Positions 1 through 8,591 of a stretch of DNA of 64,000 bases are shown one piece after another. The DNA is from UBA1431 sp049324235. GTDB taxonomy: Bacteria; Bacillota; Clostridia; Christensenellales; UBA1431. The notes below the pieces were generated by a model that saw only the letters and a list, made by a program, of their open reading frames with translations, ran no database searches and was not told where the DNA came from. The DNA is taken from contig JBMOLJ010000056.1 of assembly GCA_049324235.1 (NCBI GenBank), positions 9,260 through 73,259 on the forward strand, read 5' to 3'. The translations under genes and the position numbers were made by a program. Position 1 is the first letter of the stretch. Each line of letters begins with the position of its first letter.

Positions 1-592
1 CCAGCCGGGCCACGACAGAGTCGATGGCTTCCCCGAGGTTGTGTGGCGGGATGTTGGTCGCCAGACCCACCGCGATGCCCGAAGCGCCGTTCACCAGCAG
101 GTTCGGATACCGCCCGGGCAGCATGTCGGGTTCCTTGAGCGAATCATCGAAGTTCAGGCCGAAGGACACCGTATCCTTGTCGATATCCCTTAAAAGTTCG
201 AGCGATATAGGCGTGAGCCGCGCTTCGGTGTAACGCATAGCCGCAGCCGGGTCCCCGTCCACAGAGCCGAAGTTGCCGTGCCCGTCGACAAGCGGTGCGC
301 GCATATTGTATTCCTGCGCCATGCGCACCATCGCATCGTATACCGACGTGTCCCCGTGCGGATGGTATTTCCCCAGCGTATCGCCGACGATGCGCGCGGA
401 CTTCCTGTGCGGCTTGTCGGGCGTCAGCCCCAGCTCCATCATCGTGTAGAGGATGCGCCGCTGCACAGGCTTCAGCCCGTCCTCCACGCGCGGCAGCGCG
501 CGTTCCAGGATGACGTACTCGGCGTAGGGCATCATGGAGCGGTGCATCACTTCTTCCATGGACATCTCAACGATGTTTTCACCGATTGTCAT
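1..592 (-). CDS. parC: Topoisomerase IV subunit A-like protein (partial, C-terminus outside window)
   Basis: This is the N-terminal 197 residues of a type IIA topoisomerase breakage-reunion subunit, which cuts and religates DNA through an active-site tyrosine. Visible family signatures are LPRVEDGLKPVQRRILY, ARIVGDTLGKYHPHGD, PLVDGHGNFGSVDGD and AAMRYTEARL, in which the expected catalytic Tyr lies in the RYTEAR context. The start is ATG at 592, with AAAGGG upstream inside the end of the preceding parE-like gene. The 14-bp overlap (579-592) indicates translational coupling. Wording such as RALPRVEDGLKPVQRR recalls the second, topoisomerase IV-like pair of Clostridia rather than housekeeping GyrA, but GyrA cannot be excluded without the C-terminal domain. 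The gene runs off the left edge. Confidence 0.85.
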   Translation of the reverse strand, partial: MTIGENIVEMSMEEVMHRSMMPYAEYVILERALPRVEDGLKPVQRRILYTMMELGLTPDKPHRKSARIVGDTLGKYHPHGDTSVYDAMVRMAQEYNMRAPLVDGHGNFGSVDGDPAAAMRYTEARLTPISLELLRDIDKDTVSFGLNFDDSLKEPDMLPGRYPNLLVNGASGIAVGLATNIPPHNLGEAIDSVVARL

Positions 593-2570
593 TTGATTCG
601 ACCCTTTGGCCACTGCCCTTCACCTCCTTGCGCTCAAACGTATCCTTCCGGTTGAAATCCGCGTGGTCCGAAATATACTGCTTGCGCTTTTCCACTTTAT
701 CGCCCATCAGCACGGTCACCCGGTGCTCGGCCTCGGCAGCGTCCTCTATGGTCACCCTTATCAGCGAACGGTGCACGGGGTCCATGGTCGTTTCCCAGAG
801 CTGCTTCGGGTTCATCTCGCCAAGGCCCTTATACCGCTGCAATAGATACCCCTTCTGGCCTTTCGTAAGCGTTTCGAGCTCCCTGTCCGAGTACGCGTAC
901 TGTACAGTCTTCCCGCGGGTGATCTTATAGAGCGGCGGCATCCCGATAAACACGTGCCCGCCCGCAATCAGTTCGCGCATGTACCGGAAAAAGAAGGTTA
1001 AAAGAATCGCGCGGATATGCGCCCCGTCCTGGTCGGCGTCGGACAGGATGATGATCTTGCCGTATTTGAGCGACGCAATGTCGAAGTCCTCGTCAATGCC
1101 TGTCCCCAGCGCGGCGATAATCACGCGGAACTCCTCGTTGGCAAGCACCTGGTCCAGCCGTTTCTTCTCCGCGTTCAGCGGCTTCCCCCTGAGGGGCAAT
1201 ATCGCCTGGAACCTGCGGTCGCGCCCCTGTTTGGCGCTCCCGCCCGCGCTGTCGCCTTCGACGATGAAAAGCTCGTTCTCATGCGCCTTGCGCCCCGAAC
1301 AGCTCGCCAGCTTTCCGATGAGCGGCGCGCCCTCGAGCTTGGTACGCTCGCGCGCCATGTGCTTGGCCTTGCGCGCGGCTTCGCGCACGTGCGCCGCCTG
1401 CACGGCCTTTGAGAGTATCCTGCCTACCGTTTCCGCGTTGCGCAGGTCCTCGAGATACATCCCGAGCTGGTCAGCAATCAACGCCTCCACCGCCGGGCGC
1501 GCCTCCGGGTTCCCCAGCTTGCTCTTGGTCTGCCCCTCGAACTGCACGTTCTGCATCTTCAGCGTCAGCACGGCGCACAGGCCCTCGCGGAAGTCCTCTC
1601 CCGCAAGGTTGCTCTCCTTCTCCTTCAACTGGCCGCCGCGCCTTAACTGCTCGTTCATGGCCTTGGTAAGCGCGGCCTTGAAGCCCGTTTCGTGCATGCC
1701 CCCCTCGGCCGTCGGAATGTTGTTGACGTAGGAGACGATATTGTCGGTGTACGTATCGTTATATTGAATAGCCGCGGCGATATGTATCCCGTCTCGTACG
1801 CCCTCTATGACGATGGGCGTGGCGTGGAGCACGGTCTTGTCCTGGTTCAGGTAGCGAACAAAGTCGGAGATGCCGCCCTCATACATGAACGTGTCTTCCC
1901 GCACGCTGCCCTTTACGCGCGCGTCGGTCAGCGTGAACCGGATGCCGCGGTTTAAAAAGGCCAGCTCGCGCAGCCTGTGGGCAATGGTCTCATAATGGTA
2001 TTCCAGTGCGCCGAACACTGCGGTGTCCGGCATAAACGTAACGCTCGACCCCTTGCGGCGCGTGCGCCCCAGGTTCTCCAACCCGCCTATCGGTTTGCCC
2101 GGGTCCACCTTTTTTGACGCGGAATCATACACGCTCTCGAACCGCTGCCTGTAGAGGATCCCCTGGTTCGCGACTTCGACCTCGACCCATTTGGAAAGCG
2201 CGTTGACCACCGCGGCTCCCACGCCGTGCAGGCCGCCCGAATACGCATAGTTCTCGCTGTTGAACTTTCCGCCCGCATGCAGGCGCGTAAAAACGAGTTC
2301 GACCCCCGTGACCCCGTGCTCGGGGTGCACGCTGACAGGGATGCCCCGCCCGTCGTCGGTCACGCTAACCGAAAGATCGGCGTTTAATGTGATGCCAACG
2401 GCAGAGGCATAGCCGTTTGCCGCCTCGTCCACCGCATTGTCCACGATCTCCCATATCAGATGGTGCAGCCCGCGCACGCCTGTGGAGCCGATATACATGC
2501 CCGGACGCAGGCGCACGGCTTCCAGCCCTTCCAGAACCACTAAATCGCTTGCTTCGTAGCCTTTGGCCAA
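579..2570 (-). CDS. parE: Topoisomerase IV subunit B-like / GyrB-type ATPase subunit
   Basis: This 663-residue protein is the ATPase/TOPRIM half of a type IIA topoisomerase and partners the downstream parC-like product. In order it shows the Bergerat ATPase fold (EIVDNAVDEA near residue 45, DDGRGIPV near 75, GGLHGVGAAVVNAL near 115), the QTKSKLGN lysine loop, and the TOPRIM domain with EGDSAGG and the metal-binding run DADQDG. Length is typical of clostridial GyrB/ParE. The start is TTG at 2570 behind AAGGAGGAA. Wording such as GVRGLHHLIWEIVDNAVDEAANG in two parts resembles the topoisomerase IV-like paralogue; a second gyrB elsewhere in the genome would confirm the name. Confidence 0.88.
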   Translation of the reverse strand: MAKGYEASDLVVLEGLEAVRLRPGMYIGSTGVRGLHHLIWEIVDNAVDEAANGYASAVGITLNADLSVSVTDDGRGIPVSVHPEHGVTGVELVFTRLHAGGKFNSENYAYSGGLHGVGAAVVNALSKWVEVEVANQGILYRQRFESVYDSASKKVDPGKPIGGLENLGRTRRKGSSVTFMPDTAVFGALEYHYETIAHRLRELAFLNRGIRFTLTDARVKGSVREDTFMYEGGISDFVRYLNQDKTVLHATPIVIEGVRDGIHIAAAIQYNDTYTDNIVSYVNNIPTAEGGMHETGFKAALTKAMNEQLRRGGQLKEKESNLAGEDFREGLCAVLTLKMQNVQFEGQTKSKLGNPEARPAVEALIADQLGMYLEDLRNAETVGRILSKAVQAAHVREAARKAKHMARERTKLEGAPLIGKLASCSGRKAHENELFIVEGDSAGGSAKQGRDRRFQAILPLRGKPLNAEKKRLDQVLANEEFRVIIAALGTGIDEDFDIASLKYGKIIILSDADQDGAHIRAILLTFFFRYMRELIAGGHVFIGMPPLYKITRGKTVQYAYSDRELETLTKGQKGYLLQRYKGLGEMNPKQLWETTMDPVHRSLIRVTIEDAAEAEHRVTVLMGDKVEKRKQYISDHADFNRKDTFERKEVKGSGQRVESNDNR

Positions 2571-2705
2571 AAGTATCCTTCCTCCTTATGCTGCCTTTCC
2601 ATATTAATCCTGTATTACTATACCATAAGCCGGGTACCGTAGAAAGAGCCGTGATTTCAACACGTGCAGAGGCCTGTTGTGTTTCCATCCATCCTTTGCT
2701 AACAA

Positions 2706-2735
2706 AAAGCCCTCCCGAAAAAACGGGAGGGCTTT
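2706..2735 (-). terminator. Intrinsic terminator of the hydrogenase operon
   Basis: A perfect 12-bp stem (AAAGCCCTCCCG pairing with CGGGAGGGCTTT) with a six-base loop is followed on the minus strand by TTTTTGTT. It lies 17 bp past the hndC-like stop codon and closes the operon before the parE-like gene. Confidence 0.9.
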
Positions 2736-2751
2736 GCTCAACAGTACCGGA

Positions 2752-4545
2752 TTACTTTTTGCTGATAGCCCCGAACGGACACTTTTCGATACATACGCCG
2801 CACTTGATGCACTTTGCTTGGTCGATCTCATAGGGGGACTTGACAACGCCCGAAATCGCTTCGACCGGACAGTTCTTGGCGCAGAGCGAACAGCCGCGGC
2901 ATTTCTCTTTATCGATCACGACCTGCAGCAGGGCTTTGCATACGCCCGCAGGGCACTTCTTATCCTTGATGTGCGCTTCGTACTCATCGCGGAAGTAGCG
3001 GATGGTGGACAGTACGGGGTTCGGCGCCGTCTGTCCCAGCGCGCACAGCGCGGTGCTCTTAATCGTTCCGGCCAGGTCTTCCAGGCGCTCGAGGTCGCCT
3101 TCCTCGCCCTTGCCCGAAGTAATCTTCTCCAGCATTTCGATCATGCGCTTGGTGCCTATGCGGCAGGTGGGGCATTTTCCGCAGGACTCGTCCACGGTGA
3201 AATCCAGGAAGAACCGCGCGATGTCCACCATGCAGTTGTCTTCGTCCATGACGATCATTCCGCCCGAACCCATCATGGAGCCGATGGCGACGAGGTTATC
3301 ATAGTCAATGGGCGTATCGAGGTTCTCGGTGGTGATGCAGCCGCCGGAGGGGCCGCCCGTCTGAACCGCCTTAAACTTCTTGCCATTGGGGATGCCGCCG
3401 CCAATCTCGTAGATGATCTCCCTGAGCGTGGTGCCCATGGGTATCTCGACAAGGCCGGTGTTCTCGATCTTTCCGCCGAGCGCAAACACCTTGGTGCCTT
3501 TGCTCTTCTCTGTGCCCATGGACGCGAACCACTCGGGGCCGTTCAATATGATCTGCGGTACGTTTGCATAGGTTTCCACGTTGTTCAATATGGTCGGCTT
3601 GCCAAACAGGCCCTTGATCGCCGGGAACGGCGGACGCGGACGGGGCTCGCCGCGGTTGCCCTCGATGGAGGCGATAAGCGCTGTTTCTTCGCCGCAGACG
3701 AATGCGCCCGAACCCAGGCGCAGTTCGATATCAAAATCAAAGCCCGTCCCAAAGATATCCTTGCCCAGCAAACCGTATTCACGCGCCTGCTTGATGGCGA
3801 TATCCAGACGCTTGACGGCAATGGGGTACTCGGCACGCACATAGATGTAACCCTGCGAAGCGCCGATTGCGTATCCCGCAATGGCCATAGCTTCCAGCAC
3901 AACATGGGGGTCGCCCTCCAGGACCGACCTGTCCATGAACGCGCCGGGGTCGCCTTCGTCGGCGTTGCAAAGAACGTACTTCTGGCCGGTTCCGCCCATG
4001 GCAAAGCTCCACTTCATTCCGGTCGGGAAGCCTGCGCCGCCGCGGCCTCTGAGGCCGGAGGCCTTGATAATATTCACAACATCTATAGGCTGCATTTCGG
4101 TCAAAACCTTGCCTAATGCCTTATATCCGTCGAAAGCTATGTATTCCTCAATCTTCTCGGGATCGATCACGCCGCAGTTGCGCAGCGCGACACGCTTCTG
4201 CTTCTTGTAAAATTCCACATTGTCAAGCGATTTGATCGTATCGTCTTCCCCAATGCTCTCCGAATACAGCAAACGGGTTACGATACGGCCCTTTACAAGA
4301 TGCTCTTCCACGATCTCGTCGACATCGCCGACGGTAACGCGGCTATAGAACGAACCCTCGGGATAGATGATGACGACGGGACCCATTGCGCAGAGGCCGA
4401 AACACCCCGTCATGACCACCTGTACTTCTTTATCAAGCCCTTTTTGGGCAATAACTTCTTCAAAACGCTGTTTGATGCCGGGGGAATCCGAAGACGTACA
4501 GCCCGTACCATGGCATACCAACACGTGGGAACGATAGAATTCCAT
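2752..4545 (-). CDS. hndC: NuoF-like flavoprotein subunit of NAD(P)-linked [FeFe] hydrogenase
   Basis: This 597-residue diaphorase-type subunit carries FMN and iron-sulfur clusters and passes electrons between NAD(P)H and ferredoxin or a partner enzyme. The N-terminal thioredoxin-like [2Fe-2S] domain has Cys11, Cys16, Cys48 and Cys52. The NuoF core follows, with the nucleotide-binding GRGGAGFPTGMKWSF, the FMN segment ALGGKIENTGLVEIP and the cluster motif ESCGKCPTCRIG plus CALGQ. The C-terminus is a 2x[4Fe-4S] ferredoxin (CRGCSLCAKNCP, CIKCGVCIEKCP). This architecture is that of HndC/HydB. The start is ATG at 4545 behind GGAGGAAAGGAC. It is the last gene of the operon; the catalytic HndD/HydA that commonly follows is absent. 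Known homologues form bifurcating hydrogenases or formate dehydrogenases; which complex this one joins is unknown. Confidence 0.93.
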   Translation of the reverse strand: MEFYRSHVLVCHGTGCTSSDSPGIKQRFEEVIAQKGLDKEVQVVMTGCFGLCAMGPVVIIYPEGSFYSRVTVGDVDEIVEEHLVKGRIVTRLLYSESIGEDDTIKSLDNVEFYKKQKRVALRNCGVIDPEKIEEYIAFDGYKALGKVLTEMQPIDVVNIIKASGLRGRGGAGFPTGMKWSFAMGGTGQKYVLCNADEGDPGAFMDRSVLEGDPHVVLEAMAIAGYAIGASQGYIYVRAEYPIAVKRLDIAIKQAREYGLLGKDIFGTGFDFDIELRLGSGAFVCGEETALIASIEGNRGEPRPRPPFPAIKGLFGKPTILNNVETYANVPQIILNGPEWFASMGTEKSKGTKVFALGGKIENTGLVEIPMGTTLREIIYEIGGGIPNGKKFKAVQTGGPSGGCITTENLDTPIDYDNLVAIGSMMGSGGMIVMDEDNCMVDIARFFLDFTVDESCGKCPTCRIGTKRMIEMLEKITSGKGEEGDLERLEDLAGTIKSTALCALGQTAPNPVLSTIRYFRDEYEAHIKDKKCPAGVCKALLQVVIDKEKCRGCSLCAKNCPVEAISGVVKSPYEIDQAKCIKCGVCIEKCPFGAISKK

Positions 4546-4585
4546 GTCCTTTCCTCCTCAACAAGAATAATACTTTAATATCCGT

Positions 4586-4954
4586 TTACACCTGGAATTT
4601 GCCGACCGTCTGTTCCGCAACGACCCTGTCGTTGACGATATGCTCGGAAACAACCCTGGCAGCCATTTCAGGCGTCATTTTAACGTACGTGACCTTTTCC
4701 TGGCCTGGCTTATACACTTCAACGATAGGCTCGAGCTGGCAAAGGCCGATGCACCCTGTCTGCGACACGGTAACGTCCGTAAGATTGCGTTTCTGCACTT
4801 CCTCCATGATCTTCAAAAGTACGGGGCGTGCGCCGGCCGCTATGCCGCAGGTGGCCATGCCGACAACGATGCGCGTGCCTTCGGATTCTTTTCTCAGGTT
4901 CAGCGAATCCAGCGTGTTCTTCCTTATGGCTTCAAGCTCTTCTAACGATTTCAT
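4586..4954 (-). CDS. hndB: Small [2Fe-2S] thioredoxin-like ferredoxin subunit (HndB type)
   Basis: This 122-residue protein carries a thioredoxin-like ferredoxin fold, seen in MATCGIAAGARPVLLKI and later QTGCIGLCQLEPIVEVY, giving three candidate cluster cysteines. HndB-type subunits relay electrons within NADP-reducing hydrogenase complexes. I chose ATG at 4954 because GGAGGT lies 10 nt upstream; a longer reading starting 33 nt earlier has no such site. The start sits 4 nt past the stop of the preceding ATP-binding protein, and hndC follows after 40 nt, so the genes are co-transcribed and probably coupled. Confidence 0.88.
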   Translation of the reverse strand: MKSLEELEAIRKNTLDSLNLRKESEGTRIVVGMATCGIAAGARPVLLKIMEEVQKRNLTDVTVSQTGCIGLCQLEPIVEVYKPGQEKVTYVKMTPEMAARVVSEHIVNDRVVAEQTVGKFQV

Positions 4955-4958
4955 AAAA

Positions 4959-5510
4959 TCAGACACCTCCAAAAAGTTCTTCTTCACCCTCGCTAAGGTA
5001 TTCCTGAATCCACGCCTGGACCATGGGTGCTGCTAGCGGTACTTCGCTCCCCAGCGCTTTGCGCAGTTCTCTTGTGTCCAGCGTGAACGTTTTGCCGTTA
5101 AACCGGCGGACATACTCAAAATCAATATCAGGATTGCACAACACCAGTGTCCGTATGGTCCCCGCCATATCGCCTAAGGGCTGGCGGTCGATGTGTGACC
5201 GGCGGTATGTAGCACGCAGCAGCGTTCCCTTGCCTACCTCGGATTTAATGGTGAAATCCCCGCCTGTCGCCTTTACTCCCTGCATGAACAGGGAAATTCC
5301 CAATCCCACCTTGCGTGTTGTGCGTGTTGTCACAAAAGGATCCGTTACCTTCTCCAAAAGCTCGGGCGGCATGCCCTTTCCGTTATCCGTGATCTGTATG
5401 GTAAGCGTATCGCTTTCTTCCTGCTCGTCAACTTCGATGTTGATCAGCGTGGCGCCGGCGCTTAAGGAATTTTGTACAATATCGAGTACATGCAGCGAAA
5501 TCTCTTCCAT
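4959..5510 (-). CDS. Stand-alone Bergerat-fold ATP-binding protein in hydrogenase operon
   Basis: This 183-residue protein has the HATPase_c fold of histidine kinases but no phospho-acceptor His domain and no membrane segment. Motifs seen are the N-box LDIVQNSLSAGA, the G1 box DNGKGMPPELL and the G2 box KVGLGISLFMQGVKATGG. About 50 C-terminal residues (from roughly HIDRQPLGDMAG onward) match nothing I recognise. The start is ATG at 5510 after GGAAGG. It lies between hndA and hndB, a position known for such ATPases in clostridial hydrogenase clusters. Its role is unproven; a kinase or switch regulating the complex is an inference. Confidence 0.82.
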   Translation of the reverse strand: MEEISLHVLDIVQNSLSAGATLINIEVDEQEESDTLTIQITDNGKGMPPELLEKVTDPFVTTRTTRKVGLGISLFMQGVKATGGDFTIKSEVGKGTLLRATYRRSHIDRQPLGDMAGTIRTLVLCNPDIDFEYVRRFNGKTFTLDTRELRKALGSEVPLAAPMVQAWIQEYLSEGEEELFGGV

Positions 5511-5530
5511 GACTATAGGCGCCTTCCTGT

Positions 5531-5992
5531 TCAGGCGTACTCTTTGAGTACCCGGGCAACATCCTCCGGCGTCATGCGGCCGTAAACGTTTTCGTTGATG
5601 GTCATCACGGGAGCCAGGCCGCAGCAGCCCAGGCAGCGCGTTGCTTCCAGCGTGAACTTCCTGTCCGAAGTCGTCTTCCCGACCTCCACGTTCAGCTCTT
5701 TTTGCAGGCGTTCCAGAACCGCCTGCACGCCCCTTACATAGCAGGCCGTACCCAAGCATACGCTGATGACGTATTCGCCCTTGGGTTCCAGAGCAAATTG
5801 TGAATAAAACGTTGCGACACCATAAACATCCGTCATGGGTATATCCATTTTCTCCGCAATGAAGTTCTGCACCTCAAAAGGAACCGCACCGAAAATATCC
5901 TGCGCTTTCTGCATCACGGGCATCAATGGACCCTTGGCGTCTTTGTACTCGTCGATGACAGCCTGAAGCTGATCGAACTTTTCCTGGTTCAT
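5531..5992 (-). CDS. hndA: NuoE-like [2Fe-2S] subunit of NAD(P)-linked [FeFe] hydrogenase
   Basis: This 153-residue homologue of the 24-kDa subunit of complex I carries a helical N-terminus and a thioredoxin-like [2Fe-2S] domain with the four ligands visible as CLGTAC and CLGCCGLAP. The VYGVATFYSQF segment is typical of the family. HndA/NuoE subunits pair with the flavoprotein subunit (here hndC) to transfer electrons at the NAD(P)H end. ATG at 5992 is favoured over an upstream start because AAGGAGG lies 8 nt before it. It heads the electron-transfer half of the operon after a 164-bp gap from the PHP gene, which could hold an internal promoter. Confidence 0.92.
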   Translation of the reverse strand: MNQEKFDQLQAVIDEYKDAKGPLMPVMQKAQDIFGAVPFEVQNFIAEKMDIPMTDVYGVATFYSQFALEPKGEYVISVCLGTACYVRGVQAVLERLQKELNVEVGKTTSDRKFTLEATRCLGCCGLAPVMTINENVYGRMTPEDVARVLKEYA

Positions 5993-6156
5993 ACCGACAA
6001 CCTCCTTAGTACTAAAAGTAACACGACAATCTATTGAATGACATGACAATAAAACTTCACAACCTTGAATATTTTAACACACTTCGTCAAAAAATGCACT
6101 ATTTTTTCAAGTGTGAACCATAACAAATCTGCAGTTAAGTTTCTCCAAATGGCGGT

Positions 6157-6864
6157 CTATTGAGAAATTCTCCGCTTCATGGCACGGAGTACGCCGCGTG
6201 CCGAACACGTCTCTGCTTCTATATATTGTTCCGGTTCCAGGATTGCGTAAATATCATGTGCATCGGATGTATACACTACACGGTACATGGCCAGGTCAAT
6301 GGCCGGGATAGGGGCGCTCTTCGATACTTCCAGGGTCGGGAAACTGAGGCCGGGCGGAATGAAGCCCAGGTTGTACAGGATGGAATTGGCGTTCTTATTA
6401 ATATGCGCGGGCACGACCAGCCCGTCCAGGTTTTTAACGCGCCTGACCACCTGGTCGATGCCGAGTTCCAGCGACTGCAACAGGAGCTTGGACTCAACGC
6501 CTGTGACCTCGTCGTTTTCGTCCATGATCAGCTGTTTGCCGAAAATATCGACGCGGTTGGGTATGTTGGGGAGGTATTCATAGATCTCGTCGCCGAATTG
6601 CAGCGCAGCTTCCACGGTCTCGAAATAGCAAAGCAGGTGCACTTCTTCGCGGCTCTGCACTTCGAGGCCGGGCAGGAGCACAAGCCCGCGGCGCATGGCA
6701 AGCTTGGCCACAGCCGGCAGGTTCTTTGCACTGTTATGGTCCGTTACGGCAATGACGGACAGTTTTTTAATGAACGCCATGTTGACGATGTTATTGGGCG
6801 TCATTACCTCTTCCGCGCAGGGGGAAAGACAGCTATGAATATGTAGGTCTGCCGCCAGCTGCAT
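6157..6864 (-). CDS. PHP-domain metal-dependent phosphoesterase-like protein
   Basis: This protein of about 235 residues shows the PHP signature set: DLHIHSCLSPC, TDHNSA, GLEVQS, a central HINKNA histidine and C-terminal SDAH, all expected to coordinate two or three metal ions. PHP proteins hydrolyse phosphoesters; the substrate here is unknown. I chose ATG at 6864, which follows GAGGTG by 9 nt and the stop of the DRTGG gene by 4 nt, giving coupling. An in-frame ATG at 6885 would overlap that gene. Position in the hydrogenase operon suggests removal or signalling of a phosphorylated ligand, which is inference only. Confidence 0.85.
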   Translation of the reverse strand: MQLAADLHIHSCLSPCAEEVMTPNNIVNMAFIKKLSVIAVTDHNSAKNLPAVAKLAMRRGLVLLPGLEVQSREEVHLLCYFETVEAALQFGDEIYEYLPNIPNRVDIFGKQLIMDENDEVTGVESKLLLQSLELGIDQVVRRVKNLDGLVVPAHINKNANSILYNLGFIPPGLSFPTLEVSKSAPIPAIDLAMYRVVYTSDAHDIYAILEPEQYIEAETCSARGVLRAMKRRISQ

Positions 6865-6868
6865 AAGC

Positions 6869-7210
6869 TCAAGCACCTCGCACATTATGGGCACATAGTA
6901 TCCCAACGATATCGAATGCGTTTTTCCCGCTGGAAATAATGGGCAGTCCTGTCTCTTCGGCCTTTTCAAGCATGGCTTTCTCGGGAGTCATGCCCTCGGG
7001 GAGTATCACGCAGGCCAGGTCCAGCAATTCGGCTACCGCCACCACGTTCATGTGCGTCTGCACCGTGACCCATGCCGCCCCCTGCTTTGCGTGGGCCATC
7101 ACATAGCTTAACAGGTCGCAAACGCAGCCGGAAAGGATTTCCCTGTCTACAGGTGTTCGCGCAGTACACAGCGCACCGTCAATTTTTTGCATCAGTTCCG
7201 CAACCGTCAC
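6869..7210 (-). CDS. DRTGG-domain small protein (first of two in operon)
   Basis: This protein of about 113 residues begins MTVAELMQKIDGALCT and resembles stand-alone DRTGG-like domains (CVCDLLSYVMAHAKQGAAW, then VVAVAELLDLACVILPEG and GLPIISSGKNAFDIVGIL). DRTGG domains are found in HPr kinase and pyrophosphatase contexts and are thought to bind nucleotides or regulate. GTG at 7210 has GAGG 9 nt upstream; an alternative TTG at 7219 would overlap the previous stop as TTGA. It is related to the other operon member at 9014-9388, suggesting a duplicated or heteromeric pair. Confidence 0.72.
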   Translation of the reverse strand: MTVAELMQKIDGALCTARTPVDREILSGCVCDLLSYVMAHAKQGAAWVTVQTHMNVVAVAELLDLACVILPEGMTPEKAMLEKAEETGLPIISSGKNAFDIVGILCAHNVRGA

Positions 7211-7215
7211 GGCCT

Positions 7216-8547
7216 TCAACCTCTTTCCTTATCGTTCTGTTCAAAAGCATTATCCACACTTGCAAGCTTCACCATCTCCTGCGCAAGATAGCGGACCTTG
7301 TCTTTTAAAAGGAAAATACAGTCAAGCTCCACAGCGTCTCCGCGTACGATGTCCTCGGCAAGCGTCTTGCAATTCGGGGAGCCGCAGGAGCCGCAGTCCA
7401 GCCCCGGCAGGATTTCGCAAAGCTGATTGATGCGCTCGAGTTTGTCGATGGCTTTCTGGATGTCCTCATCCAGCTGCTCCACGCGCAAGGGCTCAATCCT
7501 CTCGGAAAGGTGCACGCGCTCGCTGTGCGCGTAGGCCACCGCATCTTCCGGCATCTTCGTGGCGCGCGGCATCTCTTCGATCACCCTGGACAGACGCATC
7601 TTGGCGACATAGCTGTTTTCAAACGTGAGCGGCCCGCCCAGGCACCCGCCCGTGCAGGAGAGCGCCTCGATAAAATCGAGATCGGAAAACTTGCCGTTTT
7701 CAACCTCCTCAAACAGACGGATGATATTGTGGATCCCGTCCACCGAGAGATGGTTATCCCATTTAAGCGCATATTCTTCGCCGCCGGCCGACGCCCAGCC
7801 CACACCGGCAGGCAACGAACCGGCCTTCAGCCCGTGCCTTTTCATGCCGGCCTGTCCAAGCTGCGCGTTTATGCGGCCGAATATATCCACAATGGAGATG
7901 GTGCCGTCCACATTACTTATTTTTCTGCCCAGCGGATTCATCACGCTCGTCATCTTGGCCGCGCAGGGCGTTATGAAAAACACGCCGACGTCCTTTGGAT
8001 CAACATTACGCTTTTTCGAGAACTCTTCCCGTGCGATGGTGGCCGCGACCTCCATGGGAGAGTCGATATCCGAAAGATGCTGCAACAGCGACGGGAAACG
8101 TACGCGGATCAGGCGGACCACCGCCGGACACGCCGAAGAAATCAGCGGCCTTTTATATTCGCCCGATTTCAGCAGCTTGCGCGTCGCTTCGGTCACGATA
8201 TCGGCCGCGCGCGCGACTTCCCATACGTCGTCAAAACCTATGTTCACAAGAGCGTCCAATACCTGGTCTATGGACGTAAGGCTCCTGAACTGCCCGTAAA
8301 GTGAAGGCGCGGGGACTGCAATGCGGTATTTGAACCGTTCAAGGCTTTCAAAGCCGTCGGTAACGGCAATTTTTGCGTGGTACGGACACACGCGCACACA
8401 CTCGCCGCAGTCGATGCAGCGTTCGGCAATAATGCTTGCCTTCCCGCCGCGCACGCGTATGGCCTGCGTCGGGCACCCTTTAATGCAGTTCGTACACCCC
8501 TTACACTTATCTTTATCCAACCTGACGGAATGCGGATATTCTTGCAT
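7216..8547 (-). CDS. Non-canonical [FeFe]-hydrogenase-like H-cluster protein (putative sensor type)
   Basis: This 443-residue protein has an N-terminal 2x[4Fe-4S] ferredoxin (CKGCTNCIKGCP, CIDCGECVRVCP), a hydrogenase H-domain and a C-terminal four-Cys cluster region (Cys385, 388, 393 and 410 in LDCGSCGSPNC...LDC). The H-cluster loops are SSACPAV near 137, TPCAAK near 193 and SCTGGCLGGP near 297, so the cluster ligands look present. In catalytic HydA the first loop reads TSCCP; here the proton-relay Cys is Ala. This pattern and the short length fit the sensory or uncharacterised groups rather than HydA. ATG at 8547 follows AAAGGAAGA. It probably senses redox state or H2 for the operon; catalysis is not excluded. 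Confidence 0.85.
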   Translation of the reverse strand: MQEYPHSVRLDKDKCKGCTNCIKGCPTQAIRVRGGKASIIAERCIDCGECVRVCPYHAKIAVTDGFESLERFKYRIAVPAPSLYGQFRSLTSIDQVLDALVNIGFDDVWEVARAADIVTEATRKLLKSGEYKRPLISSACPAVVRLIRVRFPSLLQHLSDIDSPMEVAATIAREEFSKKRNVDPKDVGVFFITPCAAKMTSVMNPLGRKISNVDGTISIVDIFGRINAQLGQAGMKRHGLKAGSLPAGVGWASAGGEEYALKWDNHLSVDGIHNIIRLFEEVENGKFSDLDFIEALSCTGGCLGGPLTFENSYVAKMRLSRVIEEMPRATKMPEDAVAYAHSERVHLSERIEPLRVEQLDEDIQKAIDKLERINQLCEILPGLDCGSCGSPNCKTLAEDIVRGDAVELDCIFLLKDKVRYLAQEMVKLASVDNAFEQNDKERG

Positions 8548-8591
8548 GCCTGTCTTCCTTTCCCAGGCGCAATATCAGGCTTTTGCGCCTG

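Noticed and set aside
2677..4116. Long plus-strand open frame (479 codons) opposite hndC
   Set aside because: Antisense shadow of the flavoprotein gene; no recognised domain and no start signals.
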